A stretch of 64,000 nt of DNA from Pseudarthrobacter equi (GTDB lineage: Bacteria > Actinomycetota > Actinomycetes > Actinomycetales > Micrococcaceae): NCBI RefSeq assembly GCF_900105535.1, contig NZ_LT629779.1:1550001-1614000 (forward strand), written 5' to 3'. Position 1 is the stretch's first letter. Each line of letters opens with the position of its first letter. The notes beneath the pieces were generated by a model. The model had not been told where the DNA came from. It ran no database searches and saw only the letters and a program-made list of their open reading frames with translations. Below, one piece after another: positions 8,441 to 16,381 of the stretch. Both the position numbers and the translations under genes were made by a program.

Positions 8441-8644
8441 ATGGCTACTGGTACCGTCAAATGGTTTAACGCTGAAAAGGGCTTCGGCTTCATCTCCCCG
8501 GACGACTCCTCACAGGACGTTTTCGCGCACTACTCCGCGATCAACTCCAACGGCTTCCGCTCCCTCGAAGAGAACCAGAAGGTTTCCTTCGACACCGAGC
8601 AGGGCCCCAAGGGTCCCCAGGCTACCAACATCCAGGCTCTCTAA
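8441..8644 (+). CDS. cspA: Cold-shock protein (CspA family)
   Basis: A 67-residue single OB-fold protein: [18 protein letters not shown] contains RNP1 (KGFGFI), and DVFAHYSAI gives RNP2 (VFAHY). The length is typical for the family. It binds single-stranded RNA or DNA and acts as an RNA chaperone in the cytoplasm. The ATG at 8441 is preferred to the upstream ATG at 8288, which has no ribosome site and a non-family extension. A strong terminator follows 32 bp after the stop, so the gene is monocistronic. Confidence 0.95.
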   Translation: MATGTVKWFNAEKGFGFISPDDSSQDVFAHYSAINSNGFRSLEENQKVSFDTEQGPKGPQATNIQAL

Positions 8645-8676
8645 TTTCCTAGAGTTCCGGGACCGTTAGGTTTCAT

Positions 8677-8711
8677 AAAGCAGGGCTTGCCTTCGGGCAG
8701 GCCCTGCTTTT
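8677..8711 (+). terminator. Rho-independent terminator of cspA
   Basis: The stem AAAGCAGGGC...GCCCTGCTTT encloses a CTTCG-containing loop and runs into T residues. It is placed just after the cold-shock gene and before the convergent BTAD regulator. Confidence 0.85.
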
Positions 8712-8766
8712 GCTTAACCCGGGTGTGCCACTCAGCTTCCGGCATCCCGGCCGGCAACGGCCGGCA

Positions 8767-10578
8767 TCAGCCCGGGTGCCGCTCGGCCAGGAACGCCGTC
8801 AGGGCAGGGTTGTCGATTTCCCTGGCCAGCCAGAGGACGGCCTCCGCGGCGGCTTCGTCCCCGAGCAGGGCACGGTGGGACTGGCCGCGCACCACGAACT
8901 CCCGCATCCCGCTGCGGCTGGCCAACTCGCCCAGCCGGTCCACGAAGCCGGCTGCGCGGGGTGACCGGATGGCGATGGCGACTTCCGCGGCCGTGTCCAG
9001 CAGCCTTGCCGAATACCAGAGGTACCAGGGCTTTGGCTCCAGGCCACGGTCGATCCAGTGTTCAGCAGCTGCGAGGTCGCCGTGCTTTGCGAACAGCCGT
9101 GCTTCGGCCCCGGCCGCCAGGGCCATGTAACAGTGGTCGCCCGCCAGCTCCGCCATTACCCAGGCCCGGTCGATAAATGCGGCCGCCTGCTCCATCTCCC
9201 CGGCGGCAAGGTACGTTTCCCCGCGGACCCCCGCGACGAACGGCTCGAACGCCGTCCAGTGCTCCTCCGCGATCCAGGCCAGGGCCCGGTCCAGGACAGC
9301 CCCCGCAAGCTCCAGTTCGCCGCGGAGCAGGTGCACCCGACCCAGAAGGGCCGCACTGAACGCCTGCTGCCGCCGGTTGCCCACTGCTTTGGCAAGATTC
9401 CCGGACTCCGTAAGAGCCGCTGAGGCTGCCCCGTACCGCGCAGTGTCCGAGGCCAGCATGCCCTGGATGGCCAGGATCCGCGCCTGTTCGTCGGGAAAGC
9501 CGCCCGCCGCCTGCATCGCCTGGTCCAGCCACCCGGCGGCCCGGTCCGGCACGCCCCGCTGAACGGACAGGTAGCCCAGCTCGCGGTAGGCCGCAGCGGC
9601 GGTCCGGGAGGCGCCGTCGGGCCCCTCCGCCTGGAGCGCCCGGTGCAGGAGGTCCGCCACCTCGGCGCCCCGGCCGCCCGCCTGGTGGATCAGCGCCCCG
9701 GACAGCGTCACCAGCGACTCGGCCACGAGGTGGCTGTTGCCCGTATGCTGCGCCAGACTGACCGCAAGCCGCAGCTGCTCCAGCCCCCGGTCCACGGACC
9801 CGGCCCACAGCGACGCCCCGCCCGCATCCAGGTAGGACCGCACGGTTGCCGCAGTGGCCGGCGTGCCGGGATCGGGCTCGGGATCTGCGTCGAACAACGC
9901 ACGGCGGACTTCCGCCGGCAGCGGCAGTCCCAGTTCCTGCCGGTAGAGGTTGCCGCAGTGGACGGCGTGCGCGCGGGCCTTGCGGTATTCGCCTGCGGCA
10001 ATGAGCGCCTTCACCAGGACGGCGTTGCAGTCTGCATGGAACGGATCCCGCTCCAGGGCAAGGGCTGCCAGTTCGGCGGCGTCCCCGGCGGCGTCCGATG
10101 CCAGCGCTGCCAGGGCAGCCTCGTACAGCAGCGATTGGACCACGTTGTCCAGGCGGTAGCGCTGGTCCGCGAGCCAGGAATCGAACACCGGGGAATCCGT
10201 GAAGGCCAGGCCCTCCAGCAACTGACCGGTGAAGCGGCGCGGGTCCGTGCCCGGACCGGTGGCGGGATCCATCGCGTCCAGTGCATCGCAGCGCCACGGC
10301 GGCAGCAGGTCCAGCCGCAGCGGATCGCCCGCTACGGTCACACCGTCAAGGGCCCGCCGCAGCTCCGACAGGTTCCAGCGCAATGCCCCCAGCGGGTCTG
10401 CAGCATCCGGAAACAGCAGGGCAGCAGTGCGTGACCGGCCGGTGCCGTCGGCCTGCAGCGCAAGGTAGGCCAGCAACGCCCAGGCCTTGCGGCCCCGGGG
10501 CTGCGGGGGAGTACTGCCGGGGGACTCGATCGCGGGCGGACCGAGGAGCCGAACCCAGTTCTCGGCCATAGGGCTCAT
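8767..10578 (-). CDS. BTAD-domain transcriptional regulator with TPR-like C-terminal half
   Basis: A 603-residue protein. Residues about 8-100 form a winged-helix region (VRLLGPPAIES, GRKAWALLAYLAL, LRWNLSELRRALDG) as in SARP/AfsR-type activators. Residues about 105-245 look like the bacterial transcriptional activation domain (FTGQLLEGLAF, FDSWLADQR, then DPFHADCNAVLVKALIAAGEYRKA). The remainder is Ala/Leu-rich helical repeats of TPR character. No NB-ARC ATPase or cyclase domain is seen. Such proteins are cytoplasmic activators; the target is not evident and no specialised-metabolite cluster adjoins it. A Met three codons downstream could also serve as the start. Confidence 0.8.
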   Translation of the reverse strand: MSPMAENWVRLLGPPAIESPGSTPPQPRGRKAWALLAYLALQADGTGRSRTAALLFPDAADPLGALRWNLSELRRALDGVTVAGDPLRLDLLPPWRCDALDAMDPATGPGTDPRRFTGQLLEGLAFTDSPVFDSWLADQRYRLDNVVQSLLYEAALAALASDAAGDAAELAALALERDPFHADCNAVLVKALIAAGEYRKARAHAVHCGNLYRQELGLPLPAEVRRALFDADPEPDPGTPATAATVRSYLDAGGASLWAGSVDRGLEQLRLAVSLAQHTGNSHLVAESLVTLSGALIHQAGGRGAEVADLLHRALQAEGPDGASRTAAAAYRELGYLSVQRGVPDRAAGWLDQAMQAAGGFPDEQARILAIQGMLASDTARYGAASAALTESGNLAKAVGNRRQQAFSAALLGRVHLLRGELELAGAVLDRALAWIAEEHWTAFEPFVAGVRGETYLAAGEMEQAAAFIDRAWVMAELAGDHCYMALAAGAEARLFAKHGDLAAAEHWIDRGLEPKPWYLWYSARLLDTAAEVAIAIRSPRAAGFVDRLGELASRSGMREFVVRGQSHRALLGDEAAAEAVLWLAREIDNPALTAFLAERHPG

Positions 10579-10685
10579 GGTACGCCGCGGGGTTGGCGGC
10601 GTCAGCGGCCCTCACACGGTTGCTCACACGGCCGCCGAACACACTGAAATCGCCCTATCCGCACACTCACCAGAAAGCACCAACC

Positions 10686-10847
10686 ATGGAACTGCTCGGC
10701 CTCCTGCTTTTCGTTCTTTGGGTTCTCATCGCAACCATCTGCACCATCCTGGCTGACGGCCGTGGACACACCCCGGACATCCGTTCGGGATCGCCATGGT
10801 CCGCAGGAAACCTCCCCAGCGAGCCCTACGCGTCACTGCGCATGTAG
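10686..10847 (+). CDS. Small single-pass membrane protein
   Basis: A 53-residue ORF (MELLGLLLFVLWVLIATICTI...) with one N-terminal membrane helix and a short polar tail ending LRM. The ATG at 10686 is chosen because translation then begins at the helix; a longer upstream frame has no ribosome site. The weak ribosome site (AGAAAG) is about 9 bases upstream. It lies alone between the BTAD regulator and a large hairpin at 10901. Function is unknown and the gene could be a false ORF, although hydrophobicity and codon use favour a real one. Confidence 0.5.
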   Translation: MELLGLLLFVLWVLIATICTILADGRGHTPDIRSGSPWSAGNLPSEPYASLRM

Positions 10848-10900
10848 GCGACGCTCACGTCATTAGGGCTCACACCATGAGGGCGCACTGACAGGACGTA

Positions 10901-10940
10901 CGACGGCGGGACCCGGCACGGTTGCCGGGTCCCGCCGTCG
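10901..10940 (+). terminator. Strong hairpin, probable terminator
   Basis: A perfect 17-bp stem, CGACGGCGGGACCCGGC (10901-10917) and its complement at 10924-10940, with a 6-base loop, followed by GCTTAT. It probably ends the small membrane protein transcript. Confidence 0.7.
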
Positions 10941-10958
10941 GCTTATAACCGGCCCTTA

Positions 10959-11014
10959 CCCGCATAACCGGTGCTGGCCGTCAACGGTTATGCGGGGCGT
11001 GGACGGTTAAGCGG
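10959..11014. repeat. Inverted/direct repeat cluster with CGGTTATGCGG core
   Basis: CCCGCATAACCG (10959-10970) is perfectly complementary to CGGTTATGCGGG (10985-10996). A near-direct copy, ACGGTTAAGCGG, follows at 11003-11014. The cluster lies just beyond the terminator and before the convergent lipoprotein gene. It looks like a small intergenic palindromic repeat. Confidence 0.55.
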
Positions 11015-11057
11015 ATTGGCGCAGGGGAAAAAAGTGCCTCGCGGGCGGCGCGGAAGG

Positions 11058-11543
11058 TCAGAGGCCCCGCAACTCGATGGGCGGCGCGCTCATGGGTCCG
11101 CCGCACTGTTCCGAACCGCCCACCCGCGTCCACGTCAGCTCGACATTCTGCGAAACCAGCACCGTTCCGTCTGCCGTGAGGGCACTGACCGTGGCGTTCC
11201 GGGGAGTGCGCATGTCCACGTTGACCTCCCACACGGCGTTATCGGTTTTCGTAGCGAAATATGGCGCGGACGTGACAGGAGCGGGTGGCTCTGCTTCCGG
11301 CGAAAACGTGGGCTCGATGGTGCGCGCCGGGCCCGGGGCGCCCATCTCCGGGGCAAGCCGGGAGCACGTGGTTTCGTCGCACAGCCGAACCTCGCCGACG
11401 ACGGCAAAGTTTCCTTCAAGGGCCACGGTCACGGTATTGCTGTAACCAATGGCGGAGCATGAATACGTCATGCAGCCGGTCAGGGGGATCACTCCCGCCG
11501 CGGCCGCGGCGAGTGTACCCAGGATCCCCCAACCCGATTTCAT
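11058..11543 (-). CDS. Lipoprotein of unknown function
   Basis: The start at 11543 (MKSGWGIL) is chosen because it is immediately followed by a hydrophobic signal and lipobox LTGC (Cys about 24); the frame stays open further upstream but only as a shadow of the regulator gene. The 161-residue product has four further cysteines (YSC, LCDETTC, EQC) and beta-rich sequence such as TVTVALEGNFAVVGEVRLCDE, suggesting a small disulfide-containing surface protein. No domain is recognised. It ends the strand-minus run after the GntR-type regulator, 4 bp away. Confidence 0.6.
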   Translation of the reverse strand: MKSGWGILGTLAAAAAGVIPLTGCMTYSCSAIGYSNTVTVALEGNFAVVGEVRLCDETTCSRLAPEMGAPGPARTIEPTFSPEAEPPAPVTSAPYFATKTDNAVWEVNVDMRTPRNATVSALTADGTVLVSQNVELTWTRVGGSEQCGGPMSAPPIELRGL

Positions 11544-11547
11544 GGTC

Positions 11548-12279
11548 TCAGCGTAGCCCCATGGCCTCGCGGACCTCATCGAGAATGTGGTGCATGGCGC
11601 GCTCCGCGGTAGCGGTATCGCCGCCCGCCACCGCAGCCGCCACATCCTCATGTGCCTGCAATGCCTCATTGCGCGGCTTGAACGGCATGAGCCCCTGCTG
11701 GGTGCGGCTGGTCAGGACCTCTGCCACCATGCCTTCCAGCGCCCGGAACATTTCGTTGCCGCAGCTGCGCAGCAGGAGCTGGTGGAATTCGATGTCCGCC
11801 GCCAGGAAGTTCTGGAGGTCGCCGGCCTCGCCCAGCCGCCGCAAATCGCGGCTCAGGGCCAGGAGTTGGGCACGTTCGTCGGCACTGGCCCGCCGCGCTG
11901 CCCCGGCTGCGGCTATGGGTTCGACGGCGATGCGCAGCTCGGTCAGGCTGCTGTACTGGACCTCGCGGCGGTCCGAGGCGAGGCGCCACCGGACCAGTTT
12001 GGGATCGAAAACGTTCCAGTGCTCGCGTTCCTGCACAACGATTCCCACCCGGCGCCGCGAGTACACCAGGTTCATGGACTCCAGGACCTTCATGGTGTCC
12101 CGGGCAACGGTCCGCGAAATTTTGTACTCCTGCTGCAGCCCTTCCAGCGTGAGCCGGCTGCCCGGCGGAAGCTTGGCGGACGCTATGGCTATGCCCACCG
12201 CCTCGAGGACGCGCTCGTGCATCGCTCCGGACGTGCCGCCGTCGTGCGCGTCCGTCTCTTCAACTGTCGCCGTTGACAT
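11548..12279 (-). CDS. gntR: GntR-family (FCD domain) transcriptional regulator of gluconate genes
   Basis: A 243-residue protein. The N-terminal winged helix contains PPGSRLTLEGLQQEYKISRTVARDTM, followed by a wing VYSRRRVGIVVQ. The C-terminal FCD ligand domain has helices with EFHQLLLRSCGN and a late HHILDEVR. The start at 12279 follows GAGAGAGG; frames opening further upstream lack family sequence. Members of this family repress sugar-acid catabolic genes and release DNA when the acid or its phosphate binds. It is divergent from gntK-gntP with 191 bp between, so it most likely represses both that operon and itself. Confidence 0.85.
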   Translation of the reverse strand: MSTATVEETDAHDGGTSGAMHERVLEAVGIAIASAKLPPGSRLTLEGLQQEYKISRTVARDTMKVLESMNLVYSRRRVGIVVQEREHWNVFDPKLVRWRLASDRREVQYSSLTELRIAVEPIAAAGAARRASADERAQLLALSRDLRRLGEAGDLQNFLAADIEFHQLLLRSCGNEMFRALEGMVAEVLTSRTQQGLMPFKPRNEALQAHEDVAAAVAGGDTATAERAMHHILDEVREAMGLR

Positions 12280-12336
12280 TCTTTGCCGCCTCTCTCTGCG
12301 CCGCAGCGCACCTCCAGAATACCGGCGAAAGTCGCA

Positions 12337-12393
12337 AAGGTATGACTTGTGACACTGAAAGATAGTATTTATAGCTCTGAAAGGTGATACCTT
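12337..12393. promoter_or_regulatory. Candidate gntK promoter with two GntR operator-like sites
   Basis: AAGGTGATACCTT (12381-12393) is a perfect 5-3-5 inverted repeat. AAGGTATGACTTG (12337-12349) is an imperfect copy 44 bp upstream. Between them lie TTGTGA (12347-12352) and TATAGC (12370-12375) with 17-bp spacing, plausible -35 and -10 boxes. A repressor at the downstream site would cover the start of transcription. Confidence 0.5.
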
Positions 12394-12470
12394 ATGGCGT
12401 AGCCCACGCCAACTGGGCACCGCAGGGAGCTTCTTCGAAAGCCAACGACGTCTTCTCCGGAGGTACAAAC

Positions 12471-13016
12471 ATGCAGTATCCACCCACGCACCTCGTGGTG
12501 ATGGGCGTTGCCGGGTCCGGCAAATCCACCCTCGCCGCCGCCCTCTCCCACACGCTGGGCTGGGCCTGCGCCGAGGCGGACGAGTTTCACCCGGCCGCCA
12601 ACATCGCCAAGATGAGCCAGGGCATTCCCCTCCAGGACGACGACCGCTGGCCCTGGCTCGGCGAGATCAGGGACTGGATGACCGGTAAATCCCGGGACGG
12701 CCTGAGCACCGTCCTCACCTGCTCCGCCCTGAAGCAGAGCTACCGCCGCCTCCTGTCCGAAGCCGGCGGACGCGTGATCTTCCTGCACCTCGACGGCGGA
12801 GCGGACCTGATCGGCCAGCGCATGCAGGGCCGCGAAGGCCACTTCATGCCACCCACGCTGCTGCCCAGCCAGCTGGCCACGCTGGAGCCCTTGAGCCAGG
12901 AAGAGCTCGACGCCGGCAGCCTCCGCCTCGACATCTCCCGCTCACCGGAGGAACTGGTCGCCGCCGTCGTTCAAGCCCTTGGCCTTGACGCGGACCAGGC
13001 GCCCCGCGCTTCCTAA
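12471..13016 (+). CDS. gntK: Gluconokinase
   Basis: A 181-residue kinase with P-loop GVAGSGKST near the N-terminus, then EADEFHPAANIAKMSQGIPL.DDDRWPWL, the diagnostic gluconokinase stretch, CSALKQSYRR, and HF.P..LL.SQ..TLE. It phosphorylates gluconate to 6-phosphogluconate for entry into the pentose-phosphate or Entner-Doudoroff route. The ATG at 12471 follows GGAGGTACAAAC; an upstream ATG at 12384 sits over the proposed operator and is rejected. The permease gntP follows after 45 bp, so the two form an operon. Confidence 0.95.
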   Translation: MQYPPTHLVVMGVAGSGKSTLAAALSHTLGWACAEADEFHPAANIAKMSQGIPLQDDDRWPWLGEIRDWMTGKSRDGLSTVLTCSALKQSYRRLLSEAGGRVIFLHLDGGADLIGQRMQGREGHFMPPTLLPSQLATLEPLSQEELDAGSLRLDISRSPEELVAAVVQALGLDADQAPRAS

Positions 13017-13061
13017 GCACCCCCGAATCCCCAACCAGAAGTACTGTTTCAAAGGAGAACC

Positions 13062-14465
13062 ATGACCATCGAAGGATGGACCCAGACGCTGGGAGCAGGC
13101 CCCCTGCTGCTCATCGCCGCAGCCGCGATCCTCGCCCTGCTGTTCCTGATCATCAAGCTGCGCGTGCACGCCCTGATCGCCCTGATCCTCGTCAGCCTCG
13201 CCACCGCCTTTGCCACCGGCATCCCCGCCAACAAGGTGGTGCCGGTCCTCATTGACGGTTTCGGCACCACGCTGGGAACGGTAGCGCTTCTGGTGGGCCT
13301 CGGCGCGATGCTGGGACGCATCGTCGAAACCAGCGGCGGCGCCAAGGTCCTGGCCGACTACCTGATCGGCATCTTCGGCGAGAAGCGCGCCCCCTTCGCG
13401 CTGGGCCTCGCCTCGCTGATCTTTGGCTTCCCGATCTTCTTCGACGCCGGCCTCGTGGTCATGCTGCCGGTCGTGTTCGCAGTGGCCCACCGCCTGGGCG
13501 GCGGCGTGCTCCGCTACGGCCTGCCTGCCGCCGGTGCGTTCTCAGTGATGCACATCTTCCTGCCGCCGCACCCGGGCCCGGTTTCCGCTGCCGCGTTCTT
13601 CGAAGCCAACATCGGGCTGGTCACCGTCGCCGGCCTGATCGTTGCCATCCCCACCTGGTACGTCACCACCTACCTCTACGGCCTGTACACCGGCAAGAAG
13701 CTGGTCCTGCCGGTGCCGGAAATCCTGGGCCACGCCTCCGCCGAAGCCGAGTCCCACCCGCCGCGCTTCCGCACCATCATCGGCCTGCTGCTCCTGCCGC
13801 TGGTCCTGATCTTCGTCAACACCGGCCTGAACACCTTGGCCTCCTCTGGCGTACTGGCCGCGGGCACCAAGGACCAGCAGTGGTTCCAGATCCTGCGCAC
13901 CCTCGGTGAAACCCCGGTGGCCCTGCTGATCGCCGTGCTCGTGGCACTGTTCGTCCTGGGCGCCCGGCGCGGCAAGGACGCCGGCGCGCTGGAGAAGCTG
14001 TTGGAGTCCTCGCTCGGACCCGTCTGCTCCGTCATCCTGATCACCGGCGCCGGCGGCATGTTCGGCGGCGTGCTGCGCACCTCCGGCATCGGCAAGGCCT
14101 TGGCTGACGTACTGGGCGGCCTGGGCATCCCGCTGATCCTGGCCGGCTTCCTGATCTCCGCCATCCTCCGCATTGCGCAGGGTTCCGCCACCGTGGCACT
14201 CACCACTACGGCGGGCCTGATCGCTCCGGCAGTGGCCGCAGGCGGGCTGAACGGCATGCAGGTGGCCGCCATGGTCATCGCCGTGGCCGCCGGTTCAGTA
14301 GTGGTCTCGCACGTGAACGACTCCGGCTTCTGGCTGGTGGGCCGCTTCTTCGGCATGGACGTCAAGACCACGCTGAAGACCTGGACCGTGATGGAAACCC
14401 TGATCGGTGTCATGGGCTTCGCCATCGCCGCGGTCATCTTCCTGGTGGCCGGGCTGGCGGGTTAG
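13062..14465 (+). CDS. gntP: Gluconate permease (GntP family)
   Basis: A 467-residue polytopic protein of typical GntP length, with about 12-14 hydrophobic segments. Recognisable family stretches are GLGAMLGRIVETSGGAKVLAD, FPIFFDAGLVVMLPV, HIFLPPHPGPVSAA, LRIAQGSATVALTTTAG and SHVNDSGFWLVGRFFGMD. It imports gluconate across the cytoplasmic membrane, probably with protons. An AAAGGAGAA ribosome site precedes the ATG. It is cotranscribed with gntK and followed by a large hairpin. Confidence 0.95.
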   Translation: MTIEGWTQTLGAGPLLLIAAAAILALLFLIIKLRVHALIALILVSLATAFATGIPANKVVPVLIDGFGTTLGTVALLVGLGAMLGRIVETSGGAKVLADYLIGIFGEKRAPFALGLASLIFGFPIFFDAGLVVMLPVVFAVAHRLGGGVLRYGLPAAGAFSVMHIFLPPHPGPVSAAAFFEANIGLVTVAGLIVAIPTWYVTTYLYGLYTGKKLVLPVPEILGHASAEAESHPPRFRTIIGLLLLPLVLIFVNTGLNTLASSGVLAAGTKDQQWFQILRTLGETPVALLIAVLVALFVLGARRGKDAGALEKLLESSLGPVCSVILITGAGGMFGGVLRTSGIGKALADVLGGLGIPLILAGFLISAILRIAQGSATVALTTTAGLIAPAVAAGGLNGMQVAAMVIAVAAGSVVVSHVNDSGFWLVGRFFGMDVKTTLKTWTVMETLIGVMGFAIAAVIFLVAGLAG

Positions 14466-14483
14466 CGCCCGCCCAACCACGTA

Positions 14484-14525
14484 GCGCCAGCTGCCGTTCC
14501 GGAGGCTCGGAACGGCAGTTGGCGC
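14484..14525 (+). terminator. Hairpin after the gluconate operon
   Basis: A 17-bp stem, GCGCCAGCTGCCGTTCC and GGAACGGCAGTTGGCGC with one G-T pair, and an 8-base loop. No T-run follows, but position just after gntP suggests transcript termination. Confidence 0.65.
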
Positions 14526-14652
14526 GGCGTACTTTCGCGGCGGCGGGGCGGCTGGTGGGAACACCGGCCGCCCCGCCGTCGTTGTTCCCCCTATGTGCGC
14601 CTGTCCGATCCACAGAGGACAGGGCGCAGCCGCTTCGAGCAAAGGACACCCC

Positions 14653-15474
14653 TTGACCCAACGCACCATTGTGATCACCGGCGCCAGCGACGGCATCGGC
14701 GCAGCAGCCGCCCGGACCCTGGCCAAGGGAGGCGACCGGGTGGTGGCGGTGGGGCGGTCCGCCGAGAAGACCCGTGCGCTGGCCAAGGAGATCGACGCCG
14801 ACTACTTTGTCGCCGACTTCGCCGACCTCGCACAGGTCCGTACCATCGCGGCGCAGCTGAAGTCCGACTACCCGCGCATCGACGTCCTGGCCAACAACGC
14901 CGGCGGCATCATGGGCAAGCGCACCCTGACCGTCGACGGCAACGAAGCCACGTTCCAGATCAACCACCTGGCGCCCTTCCTGCTCACCACGCTGCTGCTG
15001 GACACCCTGGCGGCCAGCAACGCCAAGGTCATCAACACTTCCAGCGCCGCCAACGGCTTCGGCAAGCTGGACCTCTTCGACCTGACCGCCGAGCACAGCT
15101 ACTCCGTCAACCGCGCCTACGGCACCGGCAAGCTCGCCAACATCCTCTTCACGTCCGAGCTGCACCGCCGCTTCCACGAGCGCGGAATTACGACGGCGGC
15201 GTTCCACCCCGGCGTGGTCCGCACCAACTTCGCGGCGGAGTCAGCGAGTCCGATGCGTCACGCGTACAAGACCATCCTGAACCGCTTCATGCTCACCCCG
15301 GACCAGGGCGCCGACACCATGCTGTGGCTCATCAATGGCACCGCCGGCACCGACTGGATTTCCGGCGCCTACTATGCCAAGCGTGCCCTGGCCAAGGCGA
15401 ACAAGCAGGCCTACGACGCCGTCCTGGCCCGCGAACTGTGGGACAAGAGCGAAGAGCTGGTCAAGCCCGCCTAA
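14653..15474 (+). CDS. Short-chain dehydrogenase/reductase
   Basis: A 273-residue SDR. It starts with the nucleotide-binding motif ITGASDGIGAAAA (TGxxxGIG), has LANNAGGIMG (NAG motif), and the active site Ser-Tyr-Lys set NTSSAANG...YGTGK (YxxxK, here YGTGK). A TTG at 14653 is chosen because AAAGGA lies 6 bases upstream and it places the glycine motif near residue 12; the ATG at 14593 gives an atypical leader. The sequence resembles the retinol-dehydrogenase/WW-oxidoreductase-like SDR group. The substrate is unknown. It abuts the convergent Excalibur gene with no gap. Confidence 0.85.
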   Translation: MTQRTIVITGASDGIGAAAARTLAKGGDRVVAVGRSAEKTRALAKEIDADYFVADFADLAQVRTIAAQLKSDYPRIDVLANNAGGIMGKRTLTVDGNEATFQINHLAPFLLTTLLLDTLAASNAKVINTSSAANGFGKLDLFDLTAEHSYSVNRAYGTGKLANILFTSELHRRFHERGITTAAFHPGVVRTNFAAESASPMRHAYKTILNRFMLTPDQGADTMLWLINGTAGTDWISGAYYAKRALAKANKQAYDAVLARELWDKSEELVKPA

Positions 15475-16260
15475 CTACTCGCAGCCGAAACCGTCACCGT
15501 CCCGGTCCAGACCGTAAATATCGCTGCCGATAACCTGTACCGGCCCCCTTACGTAGGCGGGACCGTTGCCGCTTCCCCCGGCGCAGTCGACGTCCGAGGC
15601 GATAGGCACGCATCCTGAATAGTTCGGGTCACAACCGGTTCCGGCGGCAGGAGCGACGGGAACGGCTCTAGGTGCTGGCGCTGCTGCCGCCCTTGCAGCG
15701 GCTTCGGCCGCAGCCTGTGCTGCGGCGGCGTCTTGTGCGGCCTTGGCTTCCGCGGCTTGGCGCGCCGCTTCCTGCGCGGCAGCATCGGCTGCCGCTTTGT
15801 CCGCTGCTGCCTTATCGGCAGCTGCTTTGTCTGCAGCTGCCTTATCCGCTGCTGCCTTGTCTGCGGCAGCCTTGGCACCAGCAGCGGCCGCCAGTTTCTC
15901 CTTCACATTCCGCGACTTGGAGGCCTCAAGCCACACGACGGCACCGGCCTCGTCCTTTGTGCAGATATACGTGGTGCCGCCAGCGGACTTCTGGCTGTCT
16001 ACGCTCGCACACGCAGTTCCGGAGATGGGCGTGACGGTTGCTGTGGGCGAGGCCGCAGCCGTGCTGGTGGGTTCGTCTGCCGTCGCCGCGCTGAGCGAGG
16101 CGGGGGATCCGCCGCAGCCGGTCAGGAGGAGCACGACGGCGGCCGCGGTCGCCGCGGCAACACCGTTCTTGGTGCCGTGCCTCCGGGCGCTGCGGCCGGG
16201 ACCCGTCTCGGCTTTCGGGTCTGCGGCGCGCGACCGATAAGAGTGCTTCCGTGTATTCAT
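15475..16260 (-). CDS. Excalibur-domain lipoprotein with Ala-Lys-Asp repeats
   Basis: The start at 16260 (MNTRKHSY) is favoured by a GGGGGC ribosome site 5 bases upstream; an ATG four codons earlier is possible. A basic N-region, a hydrophobic helix and a lipobox LTGC give surface anchoring. An early domain carries two cysteines (GTACASVDS, TTYICTKD). A helical stalk follows with about five AAADK units and further Ala-rich repeats. The C-terminus is an Excalibur domain, DCAGGSGNGP...LDRDGDGFGCE, a Cys-bracketed DxDxDG calcium-binding loop. It probably projects a Ca-binding tip from the membrane. Product length is 261 residues. Confidence 0.85.
   Translation of the reverse strand: MNTRKHSYRSRAADPKAETGPGRSARRHGTKNGVAAATAAAVVLLLTGCGGSPASLSAATADEPTSTAAASPTATVTPISGTACASVDSQKSAGGTTYICTKDEAGAVVWLEASKSRNVKEKLAAAAGAKAAADKAAADKAAADKAAADKAAADKAAADAAAQEAARQAAEAKAAQDAAAAQAAAEAAARAAAAPAPRAVPVAPAAGTGCDPNYSGCVPIASDVDCAGGSGNGPAYVRGPVQVIGSDIYGLDRDGDGFGCE
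15784..15872 (-). repeat. 15-bp tandem repeats encoding AAADK
   Basis: Five to six consecutive 15-bp units encode AAADK in the stalk of the Excalibur protein. Codons for Lys and Ala vary between units, so the peptide repeat is better conserved than the DNA. Confidence 0.8.
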
Positions 16261-16381
16261 TTGTGCCCCCATTGACGTGTTCCGGATGCGAAGTGCACGG
16301 CCAGCGTAGCCACGGCGCAGGGGAGGAAAGCTGGCCCTGCGCCAACCTTGATCAATTCCTTGGGGAATCCTGCCTGGCGGC

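Noticed and set aside
15784..15872. Possible CRISPR-like array of short repeats
   Set aside because: The 15-bp units are contiguous coding repeats for AAADK with no spacers.
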